Source: Candidatus Saccharimonadota bacterium
GTDB taxonomy: Bacteria > Patescibacteriota > Saccharimonadia > Saccharimonadales > UBA4665
DNA length: 64,000 nt
NCBI GenBank assembly: GCA_027459325.1
Contig: DAIDIO010000004.1
Location: 1-64,000, forward strand
Reading direction: 5' to 3'
Part shown: in pieces, positions 35,155 through 44,900 of the stretch
Layout of the letters: every line of letters begins with the position of its first letter
How positions within the stretch are numbered: position 1 is the stretch's first letter
Notes under the pieces: generated by a model
Databases searched by the model: none
Told to the model about the DNA's origin: nothing
The model's input: the letters and a program-made list of their open reading frames with translations, nothing else
Translations under genes and position numbers: made by a program

Positions 35155-36825
35155 ATGGATACAGTTGAAGAAGCACTGGCGGCTGCCGGTTTTAAGGGTG
35201 AGATAGATAATAGTCCGGAGACCTTAGAATTTTACAGCCATGATGCTTCCATGTTTGAGCTCAGGCCTAATTTGGTTGTTAAGCCACTGGACGCTAAAGA
35301 CGTGGAAATACTAGTCAAGTTTACGACTGAACATAAGCATGAGATTCCCGATTTAAGCCTGACTGCCCGGAGTGCCGGTACATGTATGTCGGGTGGCGCT
35401 ATCAATGATTCGATAATTGTAGATTTTAAAGAGCACTTTAATAAAGTCATAGATGTTAGTTCTAGTTCGGCACATGCCCAACCGGGTGTATTTTACAGGG
35501 ACTTTGAACCAGAAACATTGAAATATGGGGCGCTGATGCCCACCTACCCAGCTTCCCGGGACTTAGCCACTATAGGCGGAATGGTTAACAACAATTCCGG
35601 CGGAGAAAAGTCACTCGAATATGGCAAAACCGAGGACTTTGTAACTGAACTTAGAGTGGTGTTTTCTGACGGCATTGAACGAACTGTTAAGCCACTCCAC
35701 CGCAATGAGCTGGATAATAAGATGGCTCAGGATGACTTTGAAGGCGAAGTTTATCGTAATATTTTTAAATTAGTTAGTGACAACTACGAAAAACTCAAGT
35801 CTGCTAAGCCTAAAGTTAGCAAGAACTCAACCGGCTATAACTTATGGGATGTCTGGGATAAAGAACGGCAGATTTTTGATTTGACGAAGCTAATAGTCGG
35901 AGCTCAGGGCACCCTCGGTTTTGTAACCGATATTCATTTTCGTTTAGTTCCAGTTAGAAAACACTCAGGACTGCTGGTGCTGTTTATGAAGAATATTGAT
36001 GATCTGGGTGAAGTGATACCGAAAGTCCTGGCCGCTAAGCCGGCTACTTTTGAGTCGTTTGATGACGCTACCATGTATTTAGGAATTAAGTTTCTGCCAA
36101 GTTTTCATAAAATGCTTGGGTGGTGGGGCGTAATTAAACTGCTACTGTCTTTTATTCCCAGTGCTTTTCATATGGACGTCTGGCGTGGTTTGCCTAAGCT
36201 GATATTAATGGTTGAGTTTAACGGCGAAACCGAAGACGAGGTCAGGCAAAAAGTAGTGTCATTACACCGTGAACTTAGTAAGCACCGGGCTAAGTATGAG
36301 ATTAACGGTTTTGAGGAAGATCCTTCTGAGGGTAAAAGTGCTAAGTTCTGGCTTATGCGCCGATACAGCTTCCAGTTGCTTAGAAGCAAGGTTAAAGATA
36401 AGCATACCGCACCGTTTATTGATGACTTCGTGGTGCCGCCGGAGTATTTAACCGACTTTTTGCCGAGACTGCAGCAAATAGTTAAAAAATACAGTTTATT
36501 TGCGACAATTGCCGGTCATATGGGCGATGGTAATTTTCATGTCATTCCTCTGATGAAGTTAGAAGATAAAAAGGACCGTGCGAAAATCTTGCCGGCTATG
36601 AAAGAAGTTAATAATCTCGTCCTTCACTATAAGGGATCGTTGTCTGGCGAACATAATGATGGACTGATCAGAGGGCCCTGGCTTGAATACATGTATGGTA
36701 AAGAAATCCTAAGCCTTTTTAAAGAAGCTAAAAAAATTATGGACCCATTGGGGATATTCAATCCTCATAAAAAAGCCAACGCCGACTGGGACTATTCGTT
36801 TAGCCATATTAGAGATCATTTTTAA
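35155..36825 (+). CDS. FAD-linked D-lactate dehydrogenase-like oxidoreductase (GlcD/DLD type)
   Basis: A 556-residue FAD-binding PCMH/VAO-type dehydrogenase. The FAD domain shows LTARSAGTCMSGGAINDSIIVDF and GGMVNNNSGGEKSLEYG; the C-terminal cap has the GHMGDGNFHVIPL catalytic His motif and SGEHNDGLIRGPWL. It lacks the Fe-S domain of the larger Dld proteins. It would oxidise a 2-hydroxyacid such as D-lactate or glycolate and pass electrons to quinone, feeding the bo3 oxidase encoded next. The ATG is preceded by TTGCAA-N18-TAAGCT ending 7 nt before it. Confidence 0.85.
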   Translation: MDTVEEALAAAGFKGEIDNSPETLEFYSHDASMFELRPNLVVKPLDAKDVEILVKFTTEHKHEIPDLSLTARSAGTCMSGGAINDSIIVDFKEHFNKVIDVSSSSAHAQPGVFYRDFEPETLKYGALMPTYPASRDLATIGGMVNNNSGGEKSLEYGKTEDFVTELRVVFSDGIERTVKPLHRNELDNKMAQDDFEGEVYRNIFKLVSDNYEKLKSAKPKVSKNSTGYNLWDVWDKERQIFDLTKLIVGAQGTLGFVTDIHFRLVPVRKHSGLLVLFMKNIDDLGEVIPKVLAAKPATFESFDDATMYLGIKFLPSFHKMLGWWGVIKLLLSFIPSAFHMDVWRGLPKLILMVEFNGETEDEVRQKVVSLHRELSKHRAKYEINGFEEDPSEGKSAKFWLMRRYSFQLLRSKVKDKHTAPFIDDFVVPPEYLTDFLPRLQQIVKKYSLFATIAGHMGDGNFHVIPLMKLEDKKDRAKILPAMKEVNNLVLHYKGSLSGEHNDGLIRGPWLEYMYGKEILSLFKEAKKIMDPLGIFNPHKKANADWDYSFSHIRDHF

Positions 36826-36856
36826 AGCGCTAGTGTATAATTATGCCTGAAAGCAT

Positions 36857-37744
36857 ATGAGGCGAAAAAGAAAAATTCTAATCTTGGTAGCTGCTATTTT
36901 GATAGTTTTCGGGCTGCTTTCGTACTATCTCAGCAATAATAGCGTACCGGTACTCTCTCCGTCCGGTTTGGTTGCTACCAAACAGAAACAACTAATGATA
37001 CTGGCGCTGGCGCTGGCGGCAATTGTTGTTTTGCCTGTTTACAGCTTAACGATAATTATTGCGCTTAAGTACCGGGAAACCAATCGTAAGGCTAAATATG
37101 ACCCAGACTGGGACCATAGCCGCGTGCTGGAAACGATTTGGTGGTTGGTACCGATGGCTATAATTCTGGTTCTGTCAGTTATAACCTGGAAAAGCTCACA
37201 CTCCCTGAACCCTTATAAGCCCCTAGCTAGTAGTGGAAAAACGTTGAATGTAGAGGTGGTGGCGCTTGATTGGAAGTGGTTGTTTATTTATCCACAGCAA
37301 GGCGTAGCTAGTGTTAACCGCCTGGAAATGCCCGTTAGCACTCCGGTCCACTTCTATATTACATCCGATACGGTTATGAACTCTTTCTGGATTCCGGCCT
37401 TAGCCGGCCAAATCTATGCTATGCCGGGCATGACCACACAGCTTAACCTAGAGGCTAACAAAATCGGTACTTTCGCCGGTTCGTCAGCTAACATTAGCGG
37501 AGAGGGCTTTGCCGGCATGACATTTTCGGCTGTAAGTGCGCCGCTGTACAAATTTAATGAATGGTTAGCTCAAGCTAAAAGTTCAACCAATAGCTTAAGT
37601 GTTGCTATGTACCAGCAACTGGCGCGTCCGAGTCAATATAACCCGGTGGCTTACTATAAGCAGCCGGTAAATGGACTATTTAATGCCATAATAAACCGAT
37701 ATATGATGCCTAATCAAAGCCTGGCCAGTGGGGTTCAAATGTAA
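36857..37744 (+). CDS. cyoA: cytochrome bo3 quinol oxidase subunit II
   Basis: A 295-residue subunit II: N-terminal helix, a second helix pair (about residues 47-69 and 95-110), and an extracytoplasmic cupredoxin domain. The copper-A ligands of cytochrome c oxidases are absent, as in quinol oxidases. The segment DWKWLFIYPQQG is a family landmark. TATAAT ends 15 nt before the ATG and no Shine-Dalgarno sequence is seen. It leads a tightly packed cyoABCDE operon. Confidence 0.95.
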   Translation: MRRKRKILILVAAILIVFGLLSYYLSNNSVPVLSPSGLVATKQKQLMILALALAAIVVLPVYSLTIIIALKYRETNRKAKYDPDWDHSRVLETIWWLVPMAIILVLSVITWKSSHSLNPYKPLASSGKTLNVEVVALDWKWLFIYPQQGVASVNRLEMPVSTPVHFYITSDTVMNSFWIPALAGQIYAMPGMTTQLNLEANKIGTFAGSSANISGEGFAGMTFSAVSAPLYKFNEWLAQAKSSTNSLSVAMYQQLARPSQYNPVAYYKQPVNGLFNAIINRYMMPNQSLASGVQM

Positions 37745-39729
37745 TGTTTGGCAGTTTATTTGGACGGTTTAATCAAGGTAACGTCTTTCCGGATAGTAAA
37801 ATAACGGCGTCGGCAGCTATTGGCATAGTTGTATTGATCGTAGTTGTGCTTAGCTTAATAACTATTACCAGGCGCTGGAAATGGCTATGGAATGAGTGGT
37901 TAACTACCACCAATCATAAAAAGATCGGCGTTATGTATATTATTGTAGCTATTGTCATGCTGCTTAGAGGGGCCTCTGACGCAGCCATGGTCAGATTACA
38001 ACAAGCTACCAGTGTTGGCGTGCATCACGGCTTTATGTCGGCCTCAATGTTTCAACAGGTTGTCAGTGCTCACGGCACTATTATGATCTTCTTTGCAGCC
38101 ATGGGCCTGATGTTTGGCCTTATTAACCTGGTTCTGCCGCTGCAAATTGGCACTCGTGATGTCGCCTTTCCGTTTGTTAACGCCACCAGTTTTTGGCTGT
38201 TCGCTGCCGGAGCTTTGCTAATTAACGTTTCCCTGGGACTCGGTGATTTTTCCGGTGCCGGTTGGCTAGCATATCCGCCACTATCGGAGCTTAAATATAG
38301 CCCGACTACCGGCGTCGATTACTGGATCTGGAGTTTACAGATTGCCGGCATCGGTAGTCTAATGAGCGGTATTAACTTTATAACTACGATAATGAAAGAG
38401 CGGGCCCGGGGCATGAGTTTAATGAAAATGCCGCTATTCAGCTGGAGCGTGCTGGGCAGTATGTTGCTGGTAGCCTTTGCTTTTCCGATCCTGACAGTTA
38501 CCTTAACGCTACTGGCACTAGACCGAACACTCGGCATGCATTTCTTTACGGCCGGCGGTGGTGGCAATGCCATGATGTACGTTAACCTGATTTGGGCATG
38601 GGGCCACCCGGAAGTCTATATATTAGTTTTGCCGGCGTTTGGCATTTTTTCTGAAGTTGTTTCAACCTTTTCATCGAAACGTTTGTTCGGCTACAAGTCG
38701 ATGGTCTGGGCGATTATGGCTATAACGGTTTTGTCTTATAGTGTTTGGCTGCATCACTTCTTTACGATGGGCGCCAGTTCTAATGTTAATGCAGTCTTTG
38801 GTATTGCTACTATGCTGATTGCCATCCCAACCGGTGTGAAGATATTTAACTGGCTGTTTACAATGTACCGCGGACGGATAAGGTTCGCTTCCCCGATGAT
38901 CTGGTTCATGGGTTTTGTCTTCTTATTTACCATGGGCGGAGTTGCTGGCGTTTTGCTGGCCGTACCGGCTATCGATTTTCAGTTGCATAACAGCCTTTTC
39001 TTAGTAGCTCATTTCCATACCATGATTGTTAGCGGCGTGTTGTTCGGTTACTTTGCCGGGCTGACATATTGGTTTCCAAAGGTATTTGGCTACCGCCTTA
39101 ATGAACGGCTCGGTAAATACGCTGCCTATCTCTGGATAGTTGGTTTTGTGTTGGCTTTTGGTCCGCTATATATTCTTGGGCTTATGGGTGCTACCCGCCG
39201 GCTTGATCATTACAGCGCTGCCACTGGCTGGCATGTCATGTTTATAGCCGCCGGTATTGGTGGTGCGGTCATTGCCTGTGGTATAGGAGTGCAGATTATC
39301 CAGGTTATATATAGCTATTTGAAAAGGGACTCAACCAGGGATATAACTGGCGATCCATGGAACGCCAGATCTCTGGAATGGTCGACGGCTTCACCGGCAC
39401 CTTTTTATAACTTTGCGGCCTTACCAGTGGTATCTAGCCGTGACGCTTTTTGGGAAATGAAGCATGCCAAGAAACGGCCGGAAATCCCTGAACTTGAACC
39501 GCTGCATTTGCCAAAGAATACGCCGGCTGGCTTATTTATAGCGACATTTGCTTTCTTGTTTGGATTTGGCATGATCTGGCACCTGTGGTGGTTGGCACTA
39601 ATTGGTGTGCTGGGCATTATTATGACAGTGCTTATTCGAGTTACTAGCGGTGAGCATGAGGAGACTATATCTGTTAAGCAACTTAAAGAAGTTGAAGCCA
39701 GTCTTACTAACTGGAGAGATTACGCATGA
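37744..39729 (+). CDS. cyoB: cytochrome bo3 quinol oxidase subunit I
   Basis: A 661-residue heme-copper oxidase subunit I. The heme b ligand His is in SAHGTIMIFF; the CuB His and cross-linked Tyr are in WAWGHPEVYILVLP; the two further CuB His are in LHHFFTMG; the heme o and b ligands are in LVAHFHTMIVSG. A K-pathway and D-pathway type A oxidase is likely. It overlaps cyoA by one base. Confidence 0.98.
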   Translation: MFGSLFGRFNQGNVFPDSKITASAAIGIVVLIVVVLSLITITRRWKWLWNEWLTTTNHKKIGVMYIIVAIVMLLRGASDAAMVRLQQATSVGVHHGFMSASMFQQVVSAHGTIMIFFAAMGLMFGLINLVLPLQIGTRDVAFPFVNATSFWLFAAGALLINVSLGLGDFSGAGWLAYPPLSELKYSPTTGVDYWIWSLQIAGIGSLMSGINFITTIMKERARGMSLMKMPLFSWSVLGSMLLVAFAFPILTVTLTLLALDRTLGMHFFTAGGGGNAMMYVNLIWAWGHPEVYILVLPAFGIFSEVVSTFSSKRLFGYKSMVWAIMAITVLSYSVWLHHFFTMGASSNVNAVFGIATMLIAIPTGVKIFNWLFTMYRGRIRFASPMIWFMGFVFLFTMGGVAGVLLAVPAIDFQLHNSLFLVAHFHTMIVSGVLFGYFAGLTYWFPKVFGYRLNERLGKYAAYLWIVGFVLAFGPLYILGLMGATRRLDHYSAATGWHVMFIAAGIGGAVIACGIGVQIIQVIYSYLKRDSTRDITGDPWNARSLEWSTASPAPFYNFAALPVVSSRDAFWEMKHAKKRPEIPELEPLHLPKNTPAGLFIATFAFLFGFGMIWHLWWLALIGVLGIIMTVLIRVTSGEHEETISVKQLKEVEASLTNWRDYA

Positions 39730-40349
39730 GTGAAGTTGAAACGGCAGTTATAACTAAAGTAACCCGGCAGACTGAACAGCACGAGGCAGATAACAAGACG
39801 CTGTTCGGGTTCTGGGTATATCTGATGACCGATTGCGTACTATTCGCTAGTCTGTTTGCCACCTTTGCCGTACTTCATAGTAATACTTTTGGCGGTCCAA
39901 CTGCCCACAGTTTGTTCAGTCTACCCTACGCCCTGGCAGAAACTCTTATATTGCTGGTCAGTAGTTTTACTTGTGGTCTCATGATACTGTCGGCTCAGAA
40001 TAAAGCAAAGCGGTTAGTCCTGATCTGGCTAGGTATAACATTTATTTTAGGAGCGGCCTTTTTAACCTTGGAAATCCGGGAGTTTAGTGACTTCGTCAGC
40101 CGCGGCGACAGTTGGCGCCGTAGCGGGTTCTTGTCGTCGTATTTTACACTCGTAGCTACTCATGGTCTTCACATAACCATGGGTCTGCTGTGGATACTGA
40201 CGATGGGCTATCAGGTTCTAAAGCGTGGGCTGACCCGTATTACTATTCGGCAACTGACGCTTATGAGTTTATTCTGGCACTTTCTTGATCTTATATGGAT
40301 ATTCATATTCAGTGTTGTCTATCTGATCAGTGGAGGTCTCAATATATGA
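39726..40349 (+). CDS. cyoC: cytochrome bo3 quinol oxidase subunit III
   Basis: A 207-residue subunit III with five hydrophobic helices. Landmarks are FGFWVYLMTDCVLFASLFATF at the start and FTLVATHGLHITMGLLWIL in the middle. It overlaps cyoB by four bases and cyoD by four (ATGA). Confidence 0.96.
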   Translation: MSEVETAVITKVTRQTEQHEADNKTLFGFWVYLMTDCVLFASLFATFAVLHSNTFGGPTAHSLFSLPYALAETLILLVSSFTCGLMILSAQNKAKRLVLIWLGITFILGAAFLTLEIREFSDFVSRGDSWRRSGFLSSYFTLVATHGLHITMGLLWILTMGYQVLKRGLTRITIRQLTLMSLFWHFLDLIWIFIFSVVYLISGGLNI

Positions 40350-40729
40350 GTAAAGAAGGCCTGATCTCTGTTCATAATACTGACAAAGCCAGCTATAAAG
40401 CATACGTAACTGGCTTTTTGCTGTCTCTTTTTTGTACTTTGCTCGCTTATCTTCTGACTGTCAATCATGTTTTGTCTAAAAGCTGGGCGCTAGCTTTGGT
40501 AATTGCTACACTGGCGTTGATTCAAGCCGTTACACAGTTAACCCTGTTCTTGCACCTAGGTAGCGAATCTAAGCCGAAATTTAAGTTGCTGGTTTTTAGC
40601 TTTATGACAATCGTTGTTTTCATATTAGTTGCTGGTTCAATATGGATTATGCATAATTTAAATCACCGTATTATGACACCTAAGCAGATTAATACCTTTA
40701 TGGAAAAGCAAGATGACGGTGGACTCTAG
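40346..40729 (+). CDS. cyoD: cytochrome bo3 quinol oxidase subunit IV
   Basis: A 127-residue subunit IV with three hydrophobic helices and the family segment LIQAVTQLTLFLHLG. I start it at ATG 40346, which overlaps the cyoC stop as ATGA; an upstream in-frame ATG at 40295 is improbable. It overlaps cyoE by 17 nt. Confidence 0.93.
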   Translation: MSKEGLISVHNTDKASYKAYVTGFLLSLFCTLLAYLLTVNHVLSKSWALALVIATLALIQAVTQLTLFLHLGSESKPKFKLLVFSFMTIVVFILVAGSIWIMHNLNHRIMTPKQINTFMEKQDDGGL

Positions 40730-41621
40730 ATCTGCTCATCAACGACACCAGAACGAGCCGATTATATCTAAACCAAAACTTTATTACCAGCTGGTTAAAC
40801 CGGGTATTGTTTATTCTAATGTTATGACTGGTGCGGCCGGTTATCTCTTGGCAAGCAAATGGCACGTTCACTTATGGAAGTTGCTGGCTTTGGTAATCGG
40901 CATGGGGCTGCTGATTGCGGCGGCCTGTGTTTTCAATAACTATATCGACACCGGTTTAGATGAGAAAATGGAGCGGACAAAAAAGCGCGCAACGGTTTCA
41001 GGTGAGATTAAGACTAGACATGTACTGTCTTACGGGGCTATATTACTGGTCTTAGGCTTTATAGTTTTGCTTCCTACCAATAAGCTGGTGATGTTAATTG
41101 GTGCGCTGGCGGTATTATTTTATGTGGTAATTTACGGTGTGGCTAAGCGGGCTAGTGTTTACGGGACTTTAGTAGGGACTTTGCCTGGGGGCGCTTCGTT
41201 AGTTGCCGGCTACTGTGCGTATACCGGTAAATTCGGCCTGGCAGCTTTTTTACTGCTACTAATAATGGTTTTTTGGCAAATGCCGCATTTTTACGCCATT
41301 GCTATATTTAGAATGAGAGATTATAGGGCGGCCGGTTTACCGCTATGGCCTATAAAACGCGGAATACCCAGTACCGTCAGGCAAATGAGACTATACATTA
41401 TGGGTTATATCTTAACGGCCTTTTTCTTTAGTGTGCTCGGTTATGCCGGCTATAGCTTCTTAATTGTAATAGTAGTTGTTGCGGGCTACTGGCTTAACCT
41501 TGCCTATAAAACCCCGGAAGTAAGTAGCGAGGAGGCCTGGGCCCGGCGGGTGTTTAAGTGCTCTTTAGTGGTTTTATTAGTCATGTCGGTAATGCTGCCG
41601 GTGTCAAAACTAATACCATAG
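40713..41621 (+). CDS. cyoE: heme o synthase (protoheme IX farnesyltransferase)
   Basis: A 302-residue UbiA-family prenyltransferase with the active-site motif NNYIDTGLDEKMERTKKR (about residues 74-91) and a second acidic region MRDYRAAGLPLWP. Nine hydrophobic helices. It makes heme o for the neighbouring oxidase. Confidence 0.96.
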   Translation: MTVDSRSAHQRHQNEPIISKPKLYYQLVKPGIVYSNVMTGAAGYLLASKWHVHLWKLLALVIGMGLLIAAACVFNNYIDTGLDEKMERTKKRATVSGEIKTRHVLSYGAILLVLGFIVLLPTNKLVMLIGALAVLFYVVIYGVAKRASVYGTLVGTLPGGASLVAGYCAYTGKFGLAAFLLLLIMVFWQMPHFYAIAIFRMRDYRAAGLPLWPIKRGIPSTVRQMRLYIMGYILTAFFFSVLGYAGYSFLIVIVVVAGYWLNLAYKTPEVSSEEAWARRVFKCSLVVLLVMSVMLPVSKLIP

Positions 41622-41676
41622 AACATAGGATCGTGATCACAGTTTTATATCAGCGTAGCTATTGTATAATTAGGCT

Positions 41677-41940
41677 ATGATTTTACTTATTACTCACATA
41701 TCAATAGCTCTAATTAGTTTAGTTATAACAACGCTGACGGCTTTACTTCCGTCTGCACTTAAAATACGTATATCGGGATTATTTATTGGCCTGACATTAA
41801 TCAGTGGAACAATTCTGGTTATTGCTACTCATCAACCTATCTTATCTTCCTGTATAAGCGGGCTTATTTATTTAGCTTTTGCAATGAGTGGCGTGATTGT
41901 CGGCTCACGTAGACTGGCTAAAGAACAAGCGACTAAATAG
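41677..41940 (+). CDS. hypothetical small membrane protein
   Basis: An 87-residue protein with three hydrophobic helices. Function unknown. TATAAT (41665-41670) ends only 6 nt before the ATG, which predicts a leaderless transcript. It overlaps the histidine kinase gene by 8 bp (convergent). Confidence 0.6.
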   Translation: MILLITHISIALISLVITTLTALLPSALKIRISGLFIGLTLISGTILVIATHQPILSSCISGLIYLAFAMSGVIVGSRRLAKEQATK

Positions 41941-42946
41941 TAGCCGGTTTTGGCAAATGAACCGAAACAGTTGTGCCCTTGCCTACTTGGCTGGTAATTG
42001 AAATTGATCCGTTATGAACATCGGCTATCATTTGAGCGATACTTAGCCCTAACCCGTAGCCTTCAGTATCACCGGCTTTGTTGCGGGAATTATCGGCCCG
42101 GTAGAACCTGTCAAAGACGTGCTTTAGTGACTCTGGATCAATGCCGACGCCGTGATCTTCAATTAACCAGATAGTTTCGTCTTTGTCTGACTTGCCGCGA
42201 AGGCTTATGTCGCTGTCGGCTGGACTGTATTTAAGAGCGTTATCGATAAGTATAACTATAAGCTGCTCCAGGCTGTCTTTATCGCCTAAGACCTCAAGTT
42301 TCTCAGGTATATTAAGGCTGATAGTGTGAGTTTCGGCTTTTTTGCCGAGTTTAGTCATGGCACCGTCAAACAGCTTGTTAGAATCAAGGCGCACAAAATT
42401 TTGCTGTAGTTCATCGGCTTCCAAACGCGAAAGACGTAGTAAATTGTTAATAAGGTTTTCCAATTTAGCTACTTCTTCAAGGTTGCTTTCCAGAGTGGCT
42501 CGCAGTTCCTTAGCTACCGGCTTGCTATTCATTAGCGCTACCTCGCTTTCCATTTTTATGGCTGTAAGTGGGGTTCTGAGTTCATGAGAGACATCGGATG
42601 TGAAGCGTTTTTGCCTTGCATGCGCGGCTTCAATTGGCTCAAGCGTTCGTCTGGCCAGCCAGTAACTAGAAAAGCCAGCCAGAACGAAAACTATAAGATT
42701 AAGGCCGACAAGTCTAATTAAAATCCGGTGACTACTATCGCGGTAATAGGAGTTGGGCCCGAGGTTAATATCCGGATCGCCCTGAAAAACCGGAAATTTA
42801 TTGTATATTGTCTGCGACTCACTTCTCAGTCCCCTGTTCAATTCCCGGGTTGTTTCGTTGTATAGGATACCGCTAAATATAAGGCTGATTGCCATTACTA
42901 TGGCAAGGTACCATAGCGTTAAGCGTAGGGTTGCGGAGCGGAACAT
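41933..42946 (-). CDS. sensor histidine kinase
   Basis: A 337-residue membrane kinase. Two helices (about 10-29 and 77-97) flank a short external loop of about 45 residues. The phospho-acceptor is His121 in SDVSHELRTPLTA; the ATPase domain has EDHGVGIDPE and GYGLGLSIAQMIA. It is cotranscribed with the response regulator 9 bp upstream. Confidence 0.93.
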   Translation of the reverse strand: MFRSATLRLTLWYLAIVMAISLIFSGILYNETTRELNRGLRSESQTIYNKFPVFQGDPDINLGPNSYYRDSSHRILIRLVGLNLIVFVLAGFSSYWLARRTLEPIEAAHARQKRFTSDVSHELRTPLTAIKMESEVALMNSKPVAKELRATLESNLEEVAKLENLINNLLRLSRLEADELQQNFVRLDSNKLFDGAMTKLGKKAETHTISLNIPEKLEVLGDKDSLEQLIVILIDNALKYSPADSDISLRGKSDKDETIWLIEDHGVGIDPESLKHVFDRFYRADNSRNKAGDTEGYGLGLSIAQMIADVHNGSISITSQVGKGTTVSVHLPKPATI

Positions 42947-42955
42947 AGATTTATT

Positions 42956-43636
42956 TTAATTGGCCTCAATTTTATAGCCAAAACCACGCATGGTATGAAT
43001 TAGCGGTTTGAGAGTTGGAAAAGGCCGGTCTATTTTGTTCCTTAGGTAGCCGATGTACACTTCAATGGTGTTAGGCAGGATATCGGCGTCCTGATCCCAG
43101 ACGTGATTAATAATCATGTCCTTGGTGATTACCTGCCCGGGATGATGCATAAAATATTCGAGTAAAGCGAATTCTTTGCTGGATAGCTTAATTTCCTTGT
43201 CGCCCCTAATAACCTTATATGTGTTGGTGTCTAGCTGTAGATCACCGACGCTGACCGATGTGCCGACATGTGTGGCCGGTCGTCTAAGTAAAGCTTTGAC
43301 TCTGGCTGTCAGCTCGTCAAATGAAAATGGCTTAACCAGGTAGTCATCAGCGCCACTATTGAGACCTTCAACTTTATCACCAATAGTACCGCGAGCGGTC
43401 AGCATTATGATAGCCGTATTAATACCGTTATCTCTAAGTTTGCGGCAGAGTTCAGCGCCGTCTATACTACCAGGCAGCATTCTATCCAGAACTATTACGT
43501 CATAATCCGGATCGGCGCCGTAACTGAGCCCGCTGTCGCTATCATAAACGACGTCAACCGCAAATCCTTTAAGCTCCAAACCTTTCTTAATGGCCTGAGC
43601 AATCTTCGGCTCGTCTTCTATAACAAGTATTCTCAT
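42956..43636 (-). CDS. OmpR-family response regulator
   Basis: A 226-residue two-domain regulator. Receiver: acidic pair Glu7/Asp8, phospho-Asp51 (VIVLDRMLP), Lys in LVKPF. C-terminal winged helix with KEFALLEYFMHHPGQVIT and GYLRNKID. Partner of the kinase at 41933. The target genes are unknown; a 105-bp gap separates it from the divergent xylanase gene. Confidence 0.95.
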   Translation of the reverse strand: MRILVIEDEPKIAQAIKKGLELKGFAVDVVYDSDSGLSYGADPDYDVIVLDRMLPGSIDGAELCRKLRDNGINTAIIMLTARGTIGDKVEGLNSGADDYLVKPFSFDELTARVKALLRRPATHVGTSVSVGDLQLDTNTYKVIRGDKEIKLSSKEFALLEYFMHHPGQVITKDMIINHVWDQDADILPNTIEVYIGYLRNKIDRPFPTLKPLIHTMRGFGYKIEAN

Positions 43637-43741
43637 CTAGGTCATATTATATAGACGTTATTGAAAATTAGCTGTAAGCGTGACGACATATAGCCGTTTA
43701 TTTTACAGTTAAAATGATTTCTGGTTGCTAAACTTGTTGCG

Positions 43742-44854
43742 ATGACTTATTGGAAAAGAGTGACTGCCACTTATAGCGGACTAGTTTTAGGGATTGCTGT
43801 GGTCGTTACACTAGCGCTAATTAGTAGTAGCCAACAGGCCCATTACCCTAACCTGCCCAGTCCGCCGCTTAAGACCTTAGCGGCCCGTCATGGCATCGAG
43901 CTCGGTAACTTTGCTATTTCCACTTATCTAAATAATCCGATTTACAGCAAGATACTTAGTTCGCAGTTTAATTTAGCAGTTATTGATAATACTCCAAATT
44001 GGTATTTTACTGATGGCGGGTTAAGACCAAGCCCGACTACCTATAATTTTACGACCATGGATAAGATTGTCGCCTATGCTCAGGCTCATCATATGCAAAT
44101 CCAGGCACATCATTTAGTCTGGGGCGAAGAAAAGTGGCTTCCCAATTGGCTTAAAAACGGTCACTACGCGCCGGCCCAGCTACTCAATATTATGCATCAG
44201 GACATAGCTACTGTCGTTGGTCGATATAAGGGCAAGATTAAAGAATGGAGTGTGGTTAACGAAGCCTTTACACGCGCACAGCACATTTATGGCCTGCACG
44301 ACTGGTGGGCAGACCATATTGGTAGCGATGCGTATATTGATCAGGCATTTATTTGGGCCCATCAGGCTGATCCTAACGCTAAACTGATTCTGAATGATTT
44401 TGATAATGAGCACTTTAACCCCGTATCTGATGCCATGTATAACTATATTAAATCGGCCAAGGCACGCGGCATCCCGATAGATGGTATAGGTATGCAAATG
44501 CATATTGACGCTACCCATCCACCCGATATGAATGAAGTTATCCAAAATATGCGCCGGTTCGGTAAGTTGGGAGTACAAGTATACGTAACAGAGTTTGATG
44601 TTAATATGAGTGCTGTTCCAGCGCCCAATTACGTCAGAGACAATATTGAAGCCCAAATTTATTACAATATGGCTAGAGCCTGCATAGAGGCCGGTGACTG
44701 TCATAGTTTTTCAGAGCTGGGTATTACCGATAAAGAAACCTGGTATAACTACATGGGTCCGAGCACCGCTGACGCCAGACCTCTGATGTTTAATAGTAAT
44801 TTCCAGCCGAAACCGGCCTTCTACGCTTTCAGAAATGCACTACTGCAGAAATAA
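43742..44854 (+). CDS. GH10 endo-beta-1,4-xylanase, membrane-anchored or secreted
   Basis: A 370-residue protein with an N-terminal membrane helix (about residues 10-30) and a GH10 barrel. The acid/base is Glu174 (EWSVVNEAFTRA) and the nucleophile is Glu284 (VQVYVTEFDVNMS). Other family signatures are QAHHLVWGEEKWLPNW and LILNDFDNEH. It would cut xylan or related polysaccharide outside the cell. There is no carbohydrate-binding module. Confidence 0.93.
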   Translation: MTYWKRVTATYSGLVLGIAVVVTLALISSSQQAHYPNLPSPPLKTLAARHGIELGNFAISTYLNNPIYSKILSSQFNLAVIDNTPNWYFTDGGLRPSPTTYNFTTMDKIVAYAQAHHMQIQAHHLVWGEEKWLPNWLKNGHYAPAQLLNIMHQDIATVVGRYKGKIKEWSVVNEAFTRAQHIYGLHDWWADHIGSDAYIDQAFIWAHQADPNAKLILNDFDNEHFNPVSDAMYNYIKSAKARGIPIDGIGMQMHIDATHPPDMNEVIQNMRRFGKLGVQVYVTEFDVNMSAVPAPNYVRDNIEAQIYYNMARACIEAGDCHSFSELGITDKETWYNYMGPSTADARPLMFNSNFQPKPAFYAFRNALLQK

Positions 44855-44900
44855 CAAGCGTGGGAATTTTGAGCTATGATTATTGACATTAGAATATAAA

